The notes under the pieces are model-generated. The model was not told the DNA's origin and made no database searches. It saw only the letters and a list, made by a program, of their open reading frames with translations. A stretch of DNA of 64,000 nucleotides from G963663315 sp963668255 (GTDB taxonomy: Bacteria > Pseudomonadota > Gammaproteobacteria > Arenicellales > Poriferihabitantaceae). This document shows, piece after piece, positions 1 through 8,770 of the stretch. The position numbers were made by a program, and so were the translations under genes. Each line of letters begins with the position of its first letter. Positions within the stretch are counted from its first letter, which is position 1. The stretch is taken from the NCBI GenBank assembly GCA_965116595.1, contig OZ220708.1, positions 2,418,001-2,482,000 of the forward strand. The letters are read 5' to 3'.

Positions 1-946
1 ACATTCCACAAAAATAAATTTCCGGCAGCGAGCCGCGATCAAAACCTGTGAATGTCTGATCCTCAAGTGCCCGGGAAATCTCGATCGCACGGTCACCACG
101 AAAATTGAACAATACAACTCCGTCACCGTCCTGGATTTTTCCGATTGGACCCTGATCGTCAATCACGACAAACGGCGCGAGATACTGATCCGATAATGTG
201 CTGTCGGTATCGTATTGCCTGCTGATTTCGGTCATTACATCGGTAACCTGGTGGCCAAACCCGGCAACATCTCCGATTACATGTGTCTTGTACCCCCGCT
301 CCACCATGCCCCAGTCTGCTTCGTACCTGTCCATGGTAATGCTCATCCGGCCTCCGCCGCTGGCAATACGATAATCAAGATTATCAGTCTTGTTGAACCG
401 GTCGAGCTTCTCCTGCAAAACTTTGACATGAATCAATGCTGACCTCGGCGCCACATCCCGACCATCCAGGAGAATGTGAACACGCACGGAATTAATCGCG
501 TATTGCCTGCACTTGTCGAGAAAACTGAACAGATGTTCAAGGTGGGAATGGACGTTTCCATCTGAAAGCAATCCGAGAAAGTGCACGGTGTGACCGCTTG
601 AACCGCGTTTTTCGATCTGCTGCCAGGCTTCGCTTCTGAAAATCCTGCCGCTTTCAAATGCATCATTGACCAGTTTGGCGCCCTGATCAAAGATGCGGCC
701 ACCGCCAAGCGTATTGTGACCCACTTCGCTGTTTCCCATATCACTGTCCGAAGGCAGGCCAACATGCGTACCGTGGGCATGCAGCCGGGTACTCAAGGTC
801 GAGGACAGTAATTCATCGATCACGGGGGTATGGGCCAACGACAAAGCGTTTGCGGGGCCGCTTTCGGCCAGTCCCACGCCATCCGCCACGACCAGAAGCA
901 AAGGCCCCTGCCGTCCTTCAAAAGTGGTTAATTCGTTCAGTCGCAT
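1..946 (-). CDS. gpmI: 2,3-bisphosphoglycerate-independent phosphoglycerate mutase (N-terminal part)
   Basis: Glycolytic enzyme that interconverts 3- and 2-phosphoglycerate with two Mn ions and a phosphoserine intermediate. About 315 codons are present; the C-terminal part lies beyond the left edge of the window. The N-terminus carries the alkaline-phosphatase-superfamily metal site (LLLVVADGVGL), and the GNSEVGH motif near residue 70 contains the catalytic serine. Later segments such as LLSDGNVHSH and ILLDGRDV are also typical of the family. The ATG at 944-946 is the natural start. The gene follows rph and rdgB in the same direction with a 35-bp gap, so it may be cotranscribed with them. Family assignment is secure; the length and integrity of the missing end cannot be judged. 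Confidence 0.95.
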   Translation of the reverse strand, partial: MRLNELTTFEGRQGPLLLVVADGVGLAESGPANALSLAHTPVIDELLSSTLSTRLHAHGTHVGLPSDSDMGNSEVGHNTLGGGRIFDQGAKLVNDAFESGRIFRSEAWQQIEKRGSSGHTVHFLGLLSDGNVHSHLEHLFSFLDKCRQYAINSVRVHILLDGRDVAPRSALIHVKVLQEKLDRFNKTDNLDYRIASGGGRMSITMDRYEADWGMVERGYKTHVIGDVAGFGHQVTDVMTEISRQYDTDSTLSDQYLAPFVVIDDQGPIGKIQDGDGVVLFNFRGDRAIEISRALEDQTFTGFDRGSLPEIYFCGM

Positions 947-981
947 ATTCGGATTCCAACAGTAAACTTATGAACGGAAGA

Positions 982-1566
982 TTACAATAACTGCACAATC
1001 AGCTTACTTAATGCCAGGGCGCGGTGGCTGATCCTGTTCTTCGTTTCCGCATCCAGTTCAGCTGAGGTGCAATTCATTTCAGGGATGCAGAAAACAGGGT
1101 CGTATCCGAATCCATTATATCCACAGGGGGATTCAGATATCCGACCCTGCCAGATGCCCTGACAGATAATCGGATCAGGGTCATCAGCTCTCATTACCAT
1201 CGCCACGGTACACTGGAAATGGGCATTGCGGTCTACAGCAGGCACATTCCTTAATTTTTCAAGCAGCTTGTTGATATTTTGTTGATCCGTAGCGTTTTCC
1301 CCGGCATAACGGGCAGAACGGATACCGGGTTCTCCATTCAGACAGTCGACACACAGCCCTGAATCATCAGCGATGGCGGGCAGGGCGCTTTGTTTGCTGG
1401 CGTGGCGCGCCTTGATCAGTGCATTGGCTTTGAAAGAATTTCCATTTTCGATTGCGTCGCCAATGCCAAATTCAGTCTGATTGACAATTTCGTGATCCGA
1501 ACATTCAAGCAATTTCTGAATCTCCCTGATTTTCCCTGGATTACTGCTGGCAAGGACAATTTTCAT
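982..1566 (-). CDS. rdgB: XTP/dITP pyrophosphatase (RdgB/HAM1 family)
   Basis: Hydrolyses non-canonical purine triphosphates (dITP, XTP, ITP) to monophosphates, keeping them out of DNA and RNA. The 194-residue product begins MKIVLASSNPGK, the family's nucleotide-binding N-terminus, and has the usual DDSGLCVD metal-binding segment, GYNGFGYDPVF, and a C-terminal ISHRALAL. A longer frame opens upstream with TTG at 1623, but the ATG at 1566 fits the family start and has AGGG about nine bases upstream. It sits just downstream of rph, the usual neighbour in gammaproteobacteria, and before gpmI. Confidence 0.95.
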   Translation of the reverse strand: MKIVLASSNPGKIREIQKLLECSDHEIVNQTEFGIGDAIENGNSFKANALIKARHASKQSALPAIADDSGLCVDCLNGEPGIRSARYAGENATDQQNINKLLEKLRNVPAVDRNAHFQCTVAMVMRADDPDPIICQGIWQGRISESPCGYNGFGYDPVFCIPEMNCTSAELDAETKNRISHRALALSKLIVQLL

Positions 1567-1619
1567 GCCTCCGGACCCTGTTTCAGAAATTGAAAGAAAT
1601 AATTCGGCAATTCCTTCAT

Positions 1620-2345
1620 TCAAAATTTCCTGTCAAGACTTTCCCTTTGCTTGTCAAACAGCAAATTGCATCCCCGGGTCGCATGATCAAGCATCCTGTC
1701 CAGCATCTCTCTGGAAAATGGCGCTCCTTCCGCAGTGCCCTGGATTTCGATCAGGCCTCCCTGATCATCCATCACGACATTCATATCGGTCTCGGCGCTG
1801 CTATCCTCGGGGTAGTCGAGGTCAGTGACCACCATACCCTGACAGATTCCAACCGAAATCGAAGCGACAGCGCGATAAACCGGATTTTCCGTGAGTAAGT
1901 TCGAATCAATCATGCCGTTGATTGCGTCCATCAGTGCAACATATGCCCCTGTGATCGAAGCCGTACGGGTTCCACCATCCGCCTGCAGTACGTCACAATC
2001 AATGGTGATGGTTCTTTCCCCCAGTTTCCTTGTATCGATGGCTGCACGAAGCGACCGTCCGATCAGTCTTTGAATTTCCAGGGTTCGGCCGGATTGTTTT
2101 CCCCGTGCAGCTTCGCGTACCGTACGTTCATTGGTGGCGCGCGGCAACATGCTGTATTCCGCTGTGATCCAACCACATTTGGAATTTCTGCGAAAATGGG
2201 GAACGCGGTTCTCTACCGAAGCGTTGCATAATACTTTTGTATCGCCGAAACAGACTAAAACGGAGCCCTCAGCATGTTTGGTGAAGTGACGTGTGATGGT
2301 GACAGGTCTGATCTCGTCCGGCCTGCGGTTATCTGGTCGTGTCAT
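1620..2345 (-). CDS. rph: ribonuclease PH
   Basis: Phosphate-dependent 3'-to-5' exoribonuclease that trims the 3' ends of tRNA precursors in the cytoplasm. The 241-residue protein matches the family length (about 238). Visible landmarks are the N-terminal RPDNRRPDEIRPV, the phosphate-binding and catalytic segment with GWITAEYSMLPRAT, the GKQSGRTLEIQRLIGRSLRA helix and VLQADGGTRTASI. The ATG at 2345 is preferred over an adjacent TTG at 2348. It is the first gene of a likely rph-rdgB-gpmI run. The 93 bases between it and the convergently unrelated acetyltransferase gene upstream show no clear feature. Confidence 0.96.
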   Translation of the reverse strand: MTRPDNRRPDEIRPVTITRHFTKHAEGSVLVCFGDTKVLCNASVENRVPHFRRNSKCGWITAEYSMLPRATNERTVREAARGKQSGRTLEIQRLIGRSLRAAIDTRKLGERTITIDCDVLQADGGTRTASITGAYVALMDAINGMIDSNLLTENPVYRAVASISVGICQGMVVTDLDYPEDSSAETDMNVVMDDQGGLIEIQGTAEGAPFSREMLDRMLDHATRGCNLLFDKQRESLDRKF

Positions 2346-2441
2346 CAAGGAAAAACCGGAATTATCGGGATTCGGATTATACCTTTAATTGCCGAAGCAG
2401 TTGTCTTGTACCCGACTTGCATTTACCAGGTTGGGGCAGCT

Positions 2442-2942
2442 TCAGAGCTTTTTCTGGTAAATCCGGGCATCGTGGAATTTCCCGAACTTTTTCCCTACCT
2501 CATCAAGCATTCCGACCATCCTGAACCCGAGTTTTTCGTGCAGTTTGATTGAAGGCGTATTGGGAAGGGTGATCACTGCATAGGCGCGATGAAATTGCCG
2601 TTTCCTCACCAGGTCAAGCAAGGACCGGTACAGCAGTTCGCCTCTGCCTCCCGATTTGATGTGATGTGCGATATACACAGTGGTTTCGGTAGAGGTGTCA
2701 TAAGATTTCTTGGGTTTGAACAGTGAGTTGTAGGTGAAGCCGATGACACTGTCATCCTGCTCGTAGACCAGAATATCATAAGGCGAATCCTTCTGACAGA
2801 ACTGACCGACCCAGTCGATTCGTCTTTCGATTGACCAGGGTGTGGTATCGAAGTTGATGATGGTGTTTACTATGTACCAGTTGGCGATGCGGTTGATTTG
2901 CTCAGCATCCCTGATGGTTGCGGCACGAATAATTCCGGTCAT
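2442..2942 (-). CDS. GNAT family N-acetyltransferase, phosphinothricin-acetyltransferase-like
   Basis: A 166-residue single-domain acetyltransferase of the Pat/bar-like branch of the GNAT fold. It has the N-terminal IRAATIRDAEQI strand-helix, a variant acetyl-CoA loop (SGGRGELLYRSLLDL, in place of the more usual R/Q-x-x-G-x-G/A) and the C-terminal NTPSIKLHEKLGFRMVG segment that closes the fold. Relatives acetylate the amino group of phosphinothricin, methionine sulfone or sulfoximine, or other small amines; the natural substrate here cannot be told. It reads in the same direction as the amidinohydrolase gene, with a 25-bp gap, so the two may be cotranscribed. Confidence 0.85.
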   Translation of the reverse strand: MTGIIRAATIRDAEQINRIANWYIVNTIINFDTTPWSIERRIDWVGQFCQKDSPYDILVYEQDDSVIGFTYNSLFKPKKSYDTSTETTVYIAHHIKSGGRGELLYRSLLDLVRKRQFHRAYAVITLPNTPSIKLHEKLGFRMVGMLDEVGKKFGKFHDARIYQKKL

Positions 2943-2967
2943 GGCAAGGTGGTTCTGATTTGTCGGG

Positions 2968-3933
2968 CTATCGGTCTGATTGCCTTGAAAATGCGATCAG
3001 ATTTACCATTTCAAATGCAATCGTAGCCGCTGCCAGGGCGGTGATTTCCGCATGATCATAAGCCGGCGCCACTTCGACGATATCTGCTGCAATCAGGTTC
3101 AGGCCCTTGAGTCCGCGAATGATATTGACCAGTTCCCGGCTGGACATGCCTGCGATTTCAGGCGTCCCTGTACCCGGGGCATGAGCAGGATCGAGCACAT
3201 CGATATCTATTGACAGGTAAAGCGGGTTGCCGCCGACGCGGTCTCGAATGCGTTTGACGATATGATCAATACCATGGGTATGAATTTCATCGCAGTGTAT
3301 GACCTTGAATCCAAGCTCTTTATCGTTCTTCAAATCATCCTTGCTGTATAAAGGCCCGCGAATGCCTACATGCATCGATGCATCATCGTTGAACAGGCCT
3401 TCTTCAGCCGCTCTGCGAAATGGTGTTCCATGCGTATACGGCGCCCCAAAATAAGTATCCCAGGTATCGAGATGCGCATCGAAGTGAACCAGGGCTACCG
3501 GCCCCGTCTGTTTGTTGACTGCCCGCAGCAGTGGGACGGCGATAGTATGATCTCCACCCAGGCTGACAATGGAGCCGGCTTTGCCAAAAAGATCGGTTGC
3601 CACTGTTTCGATCTGTTGAATGGCCTCTTCTATACTGAAGGGATTGCATCCCACATCTCCGGCATCTGCAACCTGAATCGATCTGAATGGTTCAGTGTCA
3701 TAAGACGGATGAAAATTGGTGCGGAGATGCCGTGAGGCCTGACGAATGGCCTGTGGGCCGAAACGGGCGCCCGGTCGATAGCTGGTGCCGGAATCGAAAG
3801 GGATGCCGAGTATGGCAACGTCACAATACGGCACATCCCGCAGCTCGGGTAACCGGCAATATGTGGATGGACCCGCATAACGCGGTATTACAGTCCCGCT
3901 AACGGGTTCTATCGGGGAAGATTTTTCAGACAT
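2968..3933 (-). CDS. speB: agmatinase / guanidino-acid amidinohydrolase (ureohydrolase family)
   Basis: Mn-dependent ureohydrolase of 321 residues that releases urea from a guanidino compound. The binuclear metal ligands are all visible: GGDHT, DAHLDT and DIDVLDP. The stretch after the second motif (TYFGAPYTHGTPFRRAAEEG) is common to agmatinases and to guanidinobutyrase or guanidinopropionase relatives, so agmatine is the default substrate but not certain. The ATG at 3931-3933 is used. The gene diverges from metY. Any urea released could be re-used with the amide/urea transporter further along, though that link is inference. Confidence 0.85.
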   Translation of the reverse strand: MSEKSSPIEPVSGTVIPRYAGPSTYCRLPELRDVPYCDVAILGIPFDSGTSYRPGARFGPQAIRQASRHLRTNFHPSYDTEPFRSIQVADAGDVGCNPFSIEEAIQQIETVATDLFGKAGSIVSLGGDHTIAVPLLRAVNKQTGPVALVHFDAHLDTWDTYFGAPYTHGTPFRRAAEEGLFNDDASMHVGIRGPLYSKDDLKNDKELGFKVIHCDEIHTHGIDHIVKRIRDRVGGNPLYLSIDIDVLDPAHAPGTGTPEIAGMSSRELVNIIRGLKGLNLIAADIVEVAPAYDHAEITALAAATIAFEMVNLIAFSRQSDR

Positions 3934-4131
3934 GGCCGCAATCCGGTTCAGTAATCATTTGTGTATAAGCGAATCTTAACGGTTTGTGATTCAGGAATTC
4001 GCTGCAATAAAGTATATTTAATATTTATTTGTTGGTATACAATTTATTTCTCACAGTTGGAATCAATCGTTTGGTTTCAACATTTTTTTGCTAACATCCG
4101 TTTTCACAAATCAGTCAATCAGGAAATAAAT
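3934..4131. promoter_or_regulatory. divergent intergenic region between the amidinohydrolase and metY
   Basis: This 198-base AT-rich spacer must hold promoters for both genes. Two dyads are visible. One has 7-base arms at 3968-3974 and 3997-4003. The other is a compact TTGGTATACAA-like site near 4032-4042, of the kind bound by GntR-family repressors. AGGA at 4121-4124 is the metY ribosome binding site. No SAM riboswitch consensus was recognised. Assignment of any regulator is speculative. Confidence 0.35.
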
Positions 4132-5403
4132 ATGAAAATAGAAACAAAGGCCCTTCATACAGGCTATAAATTTGACCCGGCCACTCATTCTGTTGCAGTG
4201 CCCATTTATCAGACCACCGCCTATGCGTTTGACAGCACCCAGCATGGGGCGAATTTATTCAACCTTGCTGAACTTGGGAATATTTACACCCGGATGATGA
4301 ATCCGACCAGCGATATACTGGAGAAAAGGGTGGCTGATATGGAAGGAGGAGTTGCCGGACTGGCGGTCTCTTCAGGACAGGCCGCAACGACCTATTCACT
4401 TTTGACCATCGCTGAAGCCGGGGATAATTTCATCAGCATGTCCACCCTGTATGGCGGCACCTACAATCTGTTTGCACATACCTTCCCGCAATTGGGTATC
4501 GAAGTGCGGTTTGCAGACCCTGAAAATCTCGACTCGCTTGCGAACCTGGTTGACGATAAAACCAAAGCGGTGTTTTGCGAATCGATTGGTAATCCAGCGG
4601 GAAATGTGATTGATCTTCAAAAACTCTCCGACATTGCCCATGCCCATGGGATTCCGGTTATTGTCGACAATACTGTGGCGACGCCTTACATGTGTCGGCC
4701 AATTGAATGGGGCTGTGATATCGTAGTTCATTCCCTGACAAAATATATTGGAGGTCATGGCACCATCATTGGCGGTTTGATCGTGGATTCTAATCAATTT
4801 GACTGGGTTGCCAACAAGGATCGATTCAGACGACTGAACGAGCCTGATGTTTCCTATCATGGCGTGGTATACACTGAAACCGGCTTGCCGCCCTATATCC
4901 TGCGAGCCAGAGTGGTGCCTTTGAGAAATATAGGGGCAGCCCTGGCCCCGATGAATTCATTCCTGGCCTTGCAGGGCCTCGAAACCCTGTCCTTGAGAAT
5001 GGATAAGATTTGTGAAAACACACTTACTGTGGCCAAACATCTGCAAGGTCATGAACGTGTCGAATGGGTTCGTTACGCGGGTCTGGATGACAGTCCTTAT
5101 AAAGCGTTGCTGGACAAATACGTGGATGGGAAGGGTTCCGGTGTGATGAGTTTTGGCATCAAGGGCGGCATTGAAGCCGGAACCAAATTTATCGATGCAC
5201 TTCAACTGATACTGCGGCTGGTTAACATCGGGGATGCCAAGTCCCTTGCCTGTCATCCGGCTTCGACTACCCATCGTCAACTCGGCGAGGAGGAACTGGC
5301 TTCATCTGGCGTAACCCCGGACCTGGTGAGACTGTCCATCGGAATCGAAAACGTGGAAGATTTGATCGAAGATATAGATCAGGCGCTGGCTGCATCTGCA
5401 TAA
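4132..5403 (+). CDS. metY: O-acetylhomoserine aminocarboxypropyltransferase (O-acetylhomoserine sulfhydrylase)
   Basis: PLP enzyme of the Cys/Met-metabolism family (423 residues) that makes homocysteine directly from O-acetylhomoserine and sulfide; some members also use methanethiol. The N-terminus has KIETKALHTGY and VPIYQTTAYAFDS, and the PLP lysine lies in VVHSLTKYIGGHG. The C-terminal SLACHPASTTHRQL is diagnostic for the MetY/MetB group. The frame is open back to 3961, but the ATG at 4132, preceded by AGGA, matches the family start. The gene is monocistronic and ends at a strong hairpin. Methanethiol use would connect to DMSP demethylation, but that is inference. Confidence 0.93.
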   Translation: MKIETKALHTGYKFDPATHSVAVPIYQTTAYAFDSTQHGANLFNLAELGNIYTRMMNPTSDILEKRVADMEGGVAGLAVSSGQAATTYSLLTIAEAGDNFISMSTLYGGTYNLFAHTFPQLGIEVRFADPENLDSLANLVDDKTKAVFCESIGNPAGNVIDLQKLSDIAHAHGIPVIVDNTVATPYMCRPIEWGCDIVVHSLTKYIGGHGTIIGGLIVDSNQFDWVANKDRFRRLNEPDVSYHGVVYTETGLPPYILRARVVPLRNIGAALAPMNSFLALQGLETLSLRMDKICENTLTVAKHLQGHERVEWVRYAGLDDSPYKALLDKYVDGKGSGVMSFGIKGGIEAGTKFIDALQLILRLVNIGDAKSLACHPASTTHRQLGEEELASSGVTPDLVRLSIGIENVEDLIEDIDQALAASA

Positions 5404-5421
5404 CGATCGTTTTCTGACTTC

Positions 5422-5455
5422 AGCCAATGCAGGGCGGTCATGCCCTGCATTGGCT
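5422..5455. terminator. bidirectional hairpin between convergent metY and proV
   Basis: A perfect 14-base inverted repeat (5422-5435 and 5442-5455) with a 6-base loop lies 18 bases after the metY stop, between two convergent genes. It lacks a long T tract on either strand, but its position and strength fit a shared transcription terminator or an mRNA 3'-end stabiliser. Confidence 0.7.
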
Positions 5456-5471
5456 ATCTCGACTGAAGTAG

Positions 5472-5556
5472 CCGGTGATCGGGAGAAGTAGTCCGAGCCT
5501 CGGTATTTACAGGCCCGGTGATCGGGAGAAGCAGTCCGGGCCTCAGTATTTACGGG
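5472..5556. repeat. imperfect tandem duplication of the proV 3' end
   Basis: Two copies of a 42-base unit (5472-5513 and 5515-5556, period 43) differ at four positions, all transitions. The inner copy contains the last codons and stop of proV; the outer copy lies downstream in non-coding DNA, and its equivalent of the stop codon TGA reads CGA. This looks like a local duplication that has since drifted. Confidence 0.8.
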
Positions 5557-6619
5557 CTCCTGCCTCGGAAGCAACGCGCGGCACCAGCGCCCTGATCAGA
5601 CTGGTCATCTCCAGAGTGCCGACCGGCCCATTATCGTCAATTACGACGTATGAGTGCGATGTGTCGCCGCCGGAACGGGCGATCACGCTTTCCAGCGTGT
5701 CGTTGTCGCGAACCTCTCCATGGGCTTCGGGCGGTACCGTGTCGCCCTCCAGCGGGATCATGATCGAGCGAACACGCAGCACGCGGGCACGGTTGATGTC
5801 GCTTACGAAGTCCTCGATATAGGGATCGTTCGGGTTCAGCAGGATGTACTGTGGCTCGCCCTGTTGCACAATGAAGCCATCTTTCAGGATCACGAGGTGG
5901 TCGGCAATCTTGAGCGCTTCATCAAGGTCATGGGTGATGAAGACGATGGTCTTGTGAAGTTCGGTCTGCAACTCCAGTAGCAAGTCCTGCATGTCGGTGC
6001 GAATCAGGGGGTCAAGCGCCGAGAACGCTTCGTCCATCAGCATGATGGGCGAGTTCGAGGTCAATGCCCGGGCTATGCCGACACGCTGCTGCATGCCGCC
6101 GGAGAGCTGGTGCGGGTAGTGATTGTCGAATCCTTTCAGGCCCACACGATCCAACCACTGGTGTGCTTCTGCCAGATACTCGCTCTTGCTGACACCGCGC
6201 ACCTTCAGCGTCGTGCCGGCGTTCTCGACTACAGTACGATGGGGAAACAGGGCGAACCGCTGAAAAACCATGGACATCACCGAGCGCCGAAGATTGCGCA
6301 AATCCTCTTCGCCATAGATCAGCACATTCTTGTCATCGACCTTGACCTCCCCGGCCGTGGGTTCGATCAGGCGGTTGAAATGGCGGATAAGCGTTGACTT
6401 GCCCGAGCCCGAAAGCCCCATAATTACAGTGATCTCACCATCATGCATGTCGACGTTAATGTCCCGCAGGCCAAGCACATGACGGTGTTTTTCCAGAAGC
6501 TCCGTCTTACTCATTCCAGCCATGACGTGCTCAAGGGCCGCCTGCGGCTGTTCTCCGAAAACCTTGTAAAGGTTGCGGATCGATATTTTGACGGTGTCGT
6601 CCAAGGATATTCCAATCAA
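5543..6619 (-). CDS. proV: glycine betaine/proline-type ABC transporter ATP-binding protein (ProV)
   Basis: ATPase subunit (358 residues) of an osmoprotectant importer. An N-terminal helix typical of ProV (FGEQPQAALEHVMAG) precedes the nucleotide-binding domain with Walker A GLSGSGKSTL, Q-loop MVFQRFALFPHRTV, signature LSGGMQQRVGIARAL and Walker B IMLMDEAFSALDP. The C-terminal 80 or so residues form a CBS-like regulatory module, the ionic-strength sensor in relatives. It overlaps proW by four bases (ATGA), so translation is coupled. Substrates of the family include glycine betaine, proline betaine, carnitine and DMSP. The three transporter genes look more GC-rich than their neighbours, possibly a transfer. 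Confidence 0.94.
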   Translation of the reverse strand: MIGISLDDTVKISIRNLYKVFGEQPQAALEHVMAGMSKTELLEKHRHVLGLRDINVDMHDGEITVIMGLSGSGKSTLIRHFNRLIEPTAGEVKVDDKNVLIYGEEDLRNLRRSVMSMVFQRFALFPHRTVVENAGTTLKVRGVSKSEYLAEAHQWLDRVGLKGFDNHYPHQLSGGMQQRVGIARALTSNSPIMLMDEAFSALDPLIRTDMQDLLLELQTELHKTIVFITHDLDEALKIADHLVILKDGFIVQQGEPQYILLNPNDPYIEDFVSDINRARVLRVRSIMIPLEGDTVPPEAHGEVRDNDTLESVIARSGGDTSHSYVVIDDNGPVGTLEMTSLIRALVPRVASEAGARKY

Positions 6620-7653
6620 TGCTTTTGCGAAGCATTGACGCGGTTAAGTGCCGCCTTTGTGACGCGGTCAAGGATGACGGCAACAAGAACGATTCCAAGA
6701 CCCGAGATCAGGCCGACACCCAGTTCGAGATTCCGGATGCCGCGAAGAACCAGAACGCCCAGCCCCGGCGCCGAAACAAGCGAGGCGATAACGACCATCG
6801 CGAGGCTCATCATGATGGTCTGGTTGACGCCTGCCATGATGTTCGGAAGCGCCAGCGGTATCTGCACACCGAAGAGTTTCTGACGATCGGTCATACCGAA
6901 GGAATCCGCAGCCTCAATTACGTCCGAGTCGACCAGTCGGATACCGAGATCGGTCAGTCGGACCACTGGCACGATAGCATATAAAATTATTGCAATACCG
7001 TATAGCTTTGGTTCCGTCACCGAAAACAGAAAAATAAGAGGGATGAGATAGACGAATGGCGGCAGGGTTTGCAGCATGTCCAGTACGGGAATTGTCATGC
7101 GTTGCAGCGTGTCGTTCCGGGACATGGCAATGCCGATCGGCACACCGAAAAGGACGCACAGGAAAGCACAGACGAAGATGATCGCGAGCGTCTGCATCGC
7201 ATATTCGTAGTGGTCAATTCCGGCCAGAAAAGCCAGGCAAACGGCCACGAAGACGGCAAGCCGGACAGACTTCGATGCCAGGTATACGATGATTATCAGG
7301 ATCGGAAGCATCATCCACCAGGGCGCCGTCTCGAAAACCGTAAGCGCGAATTCGAGTAACCAACTGAGAGGTTGGGTCAGTGGATCCAGAACAAAGCGTA
7401 AGGCATCCTTGATCGCCAAAAAGCCCTGTTCGACACCTTTAGTCAGATCTCTTGTCTGGATGATCTTTTCGCAGGAGTCGTTAAGCGCGTCCAGCGACGG
7501 GAAAGGGAGATCCCACAATGAAGTGCCTTTGGCTTCTTCGCCGCCGCTTTGTGCGAGAAGGTCGGCCATCGACATCGGGGCGCTACTGGCTCCGCCAGAG
7601 TCGCACCAGTCCCGCAGTCCGAGGCCGTTGAAAACAAAATCATACGTTGCCAA
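6616..7653 (-). CDS. proW: glycine betaine/proline-type ABC transporter permease (ProW)
   Basis: Membrane subunit of 345 residues for osmolyte import. A hydrophilic N-terminal region of about 110 residues is followed by several hydrophobic helices and the BPD_transp_1 core with the EAA-like loop (EAADSFGMTDRQKLFGVQIPLALPNIMAG). The best start is TTG at 7653: AGGTG lies eight bases upstream and no in-frame ATG fits. It is separated from the binding-protein gene by 124 bases containing a hairpin, and overlaps proV at its end. Confidence 0.93.
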   Translation of the reverse strand: MATYDFVFNGLGLRDWCDSGGASSAPMSMADLLAQSGGEEAKGTSLWDLPFPSLDALNDSCEKIIQTRDLTKGVEQGFLAIKDALRFVLDPLTQPLSWLLEFALTVFETAPWWMMLPILIIIVYLASKSVRLAVFVAVCLAFLAGIDHYEYAMQTLAIIFVCAFLCVLFGVPIGIAMSRNDTLQRMTIPVLDMLQTLPPFVYLIPLIFLFSVTEPKLYGIAIILYAIVPVVRLTDLGIRLVDSDVIEAADSFGMTDRQKLFGVQIPLALPNIMAGVNQTIMMSLAMVVIASLVSAPGLGVLVLRGIRNLELGVGLISGLGIVLVAVILDRVTKAALNRVNASQKH

Positions 7654-7671
7654 TTTCGTTCACCTCACCGA

Positions 7672-7705
7672 ATACCCGGGGCGGACACATTCACGCTCCG
7701 GGTAT
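7672..7705 (-). promoter_or_regulatory. intercistronic hairpin between binding-protein gene and proW
   Basis: Perfect 8-base arms (7672-7679 and 7698-7705) enclose an 18-base loop in the 124-base gap. A second, looser dyad lies around 7735-7765. Such hairpins commonly stabilise the upstream binding-protein mRNA and lower expression of the downstream permease. There is no T tract, so partial termination is less likely. Confidence 0.4.
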
Positions 7706-7777
7706 CCTGGCATCGTATGACTCATGATGATCAGGTTGCAGGGCCCTGAATGGCCTCAATGCAACAACAGCCTGGGC

Positions 7778-8770
7778 TTACTTGATCAGAGTTGACAACT
7801 TTTCGCGGGCCGCATCATTCACCCATTGCGACCAGACACCGGACTGCGTGGTGATGAAATACACCGCTGCCTCCTCGGCTGATGCACTGTTTTCCTCTTG
7901 CCAGGCGAGCAGGCCGCTCATCAGATCGACATCAAAGCTCACGTTGCTCATGAGTTCGGCGATTTCCGGCTTCTGCTCGGCCAGGGCCGCCGTGGCAACC
8001 GTCAAGACGGGCGCCGGTGGAAAATCCGAAACGCCGGGCGATGAGTTGTCCTTATTCTGGTTGGCCGAGTGAATTTCGGTGTCGATACTGCCGATGGTCA
8101 CCTTGGTCATCTTGTATTGACCAAGCACAGATGTCGGACCCCAGTAATAGCCGAACCACGGCTCCTGGTTTTCATAGGCCGCGGCAATCGACGTGGCCAG
8201 TGTTTCGCCGGAACCATGGTTAAAAACCTCGATCCCTGCGCCTTCCATGTCGAGAGCCTTAACCAGATTGTCGTTGACAATGCGGCAACCCCAGCCATCG
8301 GGACAGTTGTTGAAGCGCCCGCCAACCACGTCGGGATTAGCCATGACACCTTCGATCGTGGCCAGTTCGGGGTTGGTTTCGGTAAGATATTCTGGAACCC
8401 ACCAGCCTTCCAGACCACCCGGCGCAATTACGTCGGCCAGACGCGATACCTTGCCCTCGGCCTCAAGCTTTGCATAGACGTCGCCAGTCGAGTTCAGCCA
8501 CAATTCGGTAACGATGTCCGGCTCGCCGTTCTCGGCCAGAGACGCGACCGATGTGGTTGTTGCGGACGGCACCTTCTCAATGGTACAGCCATATCCCTGC
8601 TCCATCAGGAACTTGGAAACTTCCGTGATGATCTGCGACGAGGCCCAGTTCATCTCGGTAATGGACACTTCACCGCATTCGGCGTTCGCGGGACCCGCCG
8701 CAGTCAGCATGGCGCCCGCCACGATTCCTGCGAATCCCAAAACAATCTTGCGTTTATAAATTGAATACAC
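7778..8770 (-). CDS. glycine betaine-type ABC transporter substrate-binding protein (OpuAC family)
   Basis: Periplasmic binding protein of 330 residues. A Sec signal peptide (KRKIVLGFAGIVAGAMLTAAG, cut near PANA-E) precedes an OpuAC domain. Aromatic and polar ligand-site segments include MNWASSQI, TELWLNS, GWWVPEY and EPWFGYYWGP, a tryptophan-rich pattern used to cage trimethylammonium or dimethylsulfonium groups. Cysteines in NNCPDGWGCRI may form a disulfide. The start is GTG at 8770 with AGGAG nine bases upstream. It is first in the importer operon and diverges from fdhD. Exact ligand unknown; betaines, carnitine or DMSP are plausible. Confidence 0.9.
   Translation of the reverse strand: MYSIYKRKIVLGFAGIVAGAMLTAAGPANAECGEVSITEMNWASSQIITEVSKFLMEQGYGCTIEKVPSATTTSVASLAENGEPDIVTELWLNSTGDVYAKLEAEGKVSRLADVIAPGGLEGWWVPEYLTETNPELATIEGVMANPDVVGGRFNNCPDGWGCRIVNDNLVKALDMEGAGIEVFNHGSGETLATSIAAAYENQEPWFGYYWGPTSVLGQYKMTKVTIGSIDTEIHSANQNKDNSSPGVSDFPPAPVLTVATAALAEQKPEIAELMSNVSFDVDLMSGLLAWQEENSASAEEAAVYFITTQSGVWSQWVNDAAREKLSTLIK

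Noticed and set aside
3934..4131. SAM riboswitch in front of metY
   Set aside because: The spacer is AT-rich and shows only short dyads; no SAM-I or SAM-II core sequence was recognised.
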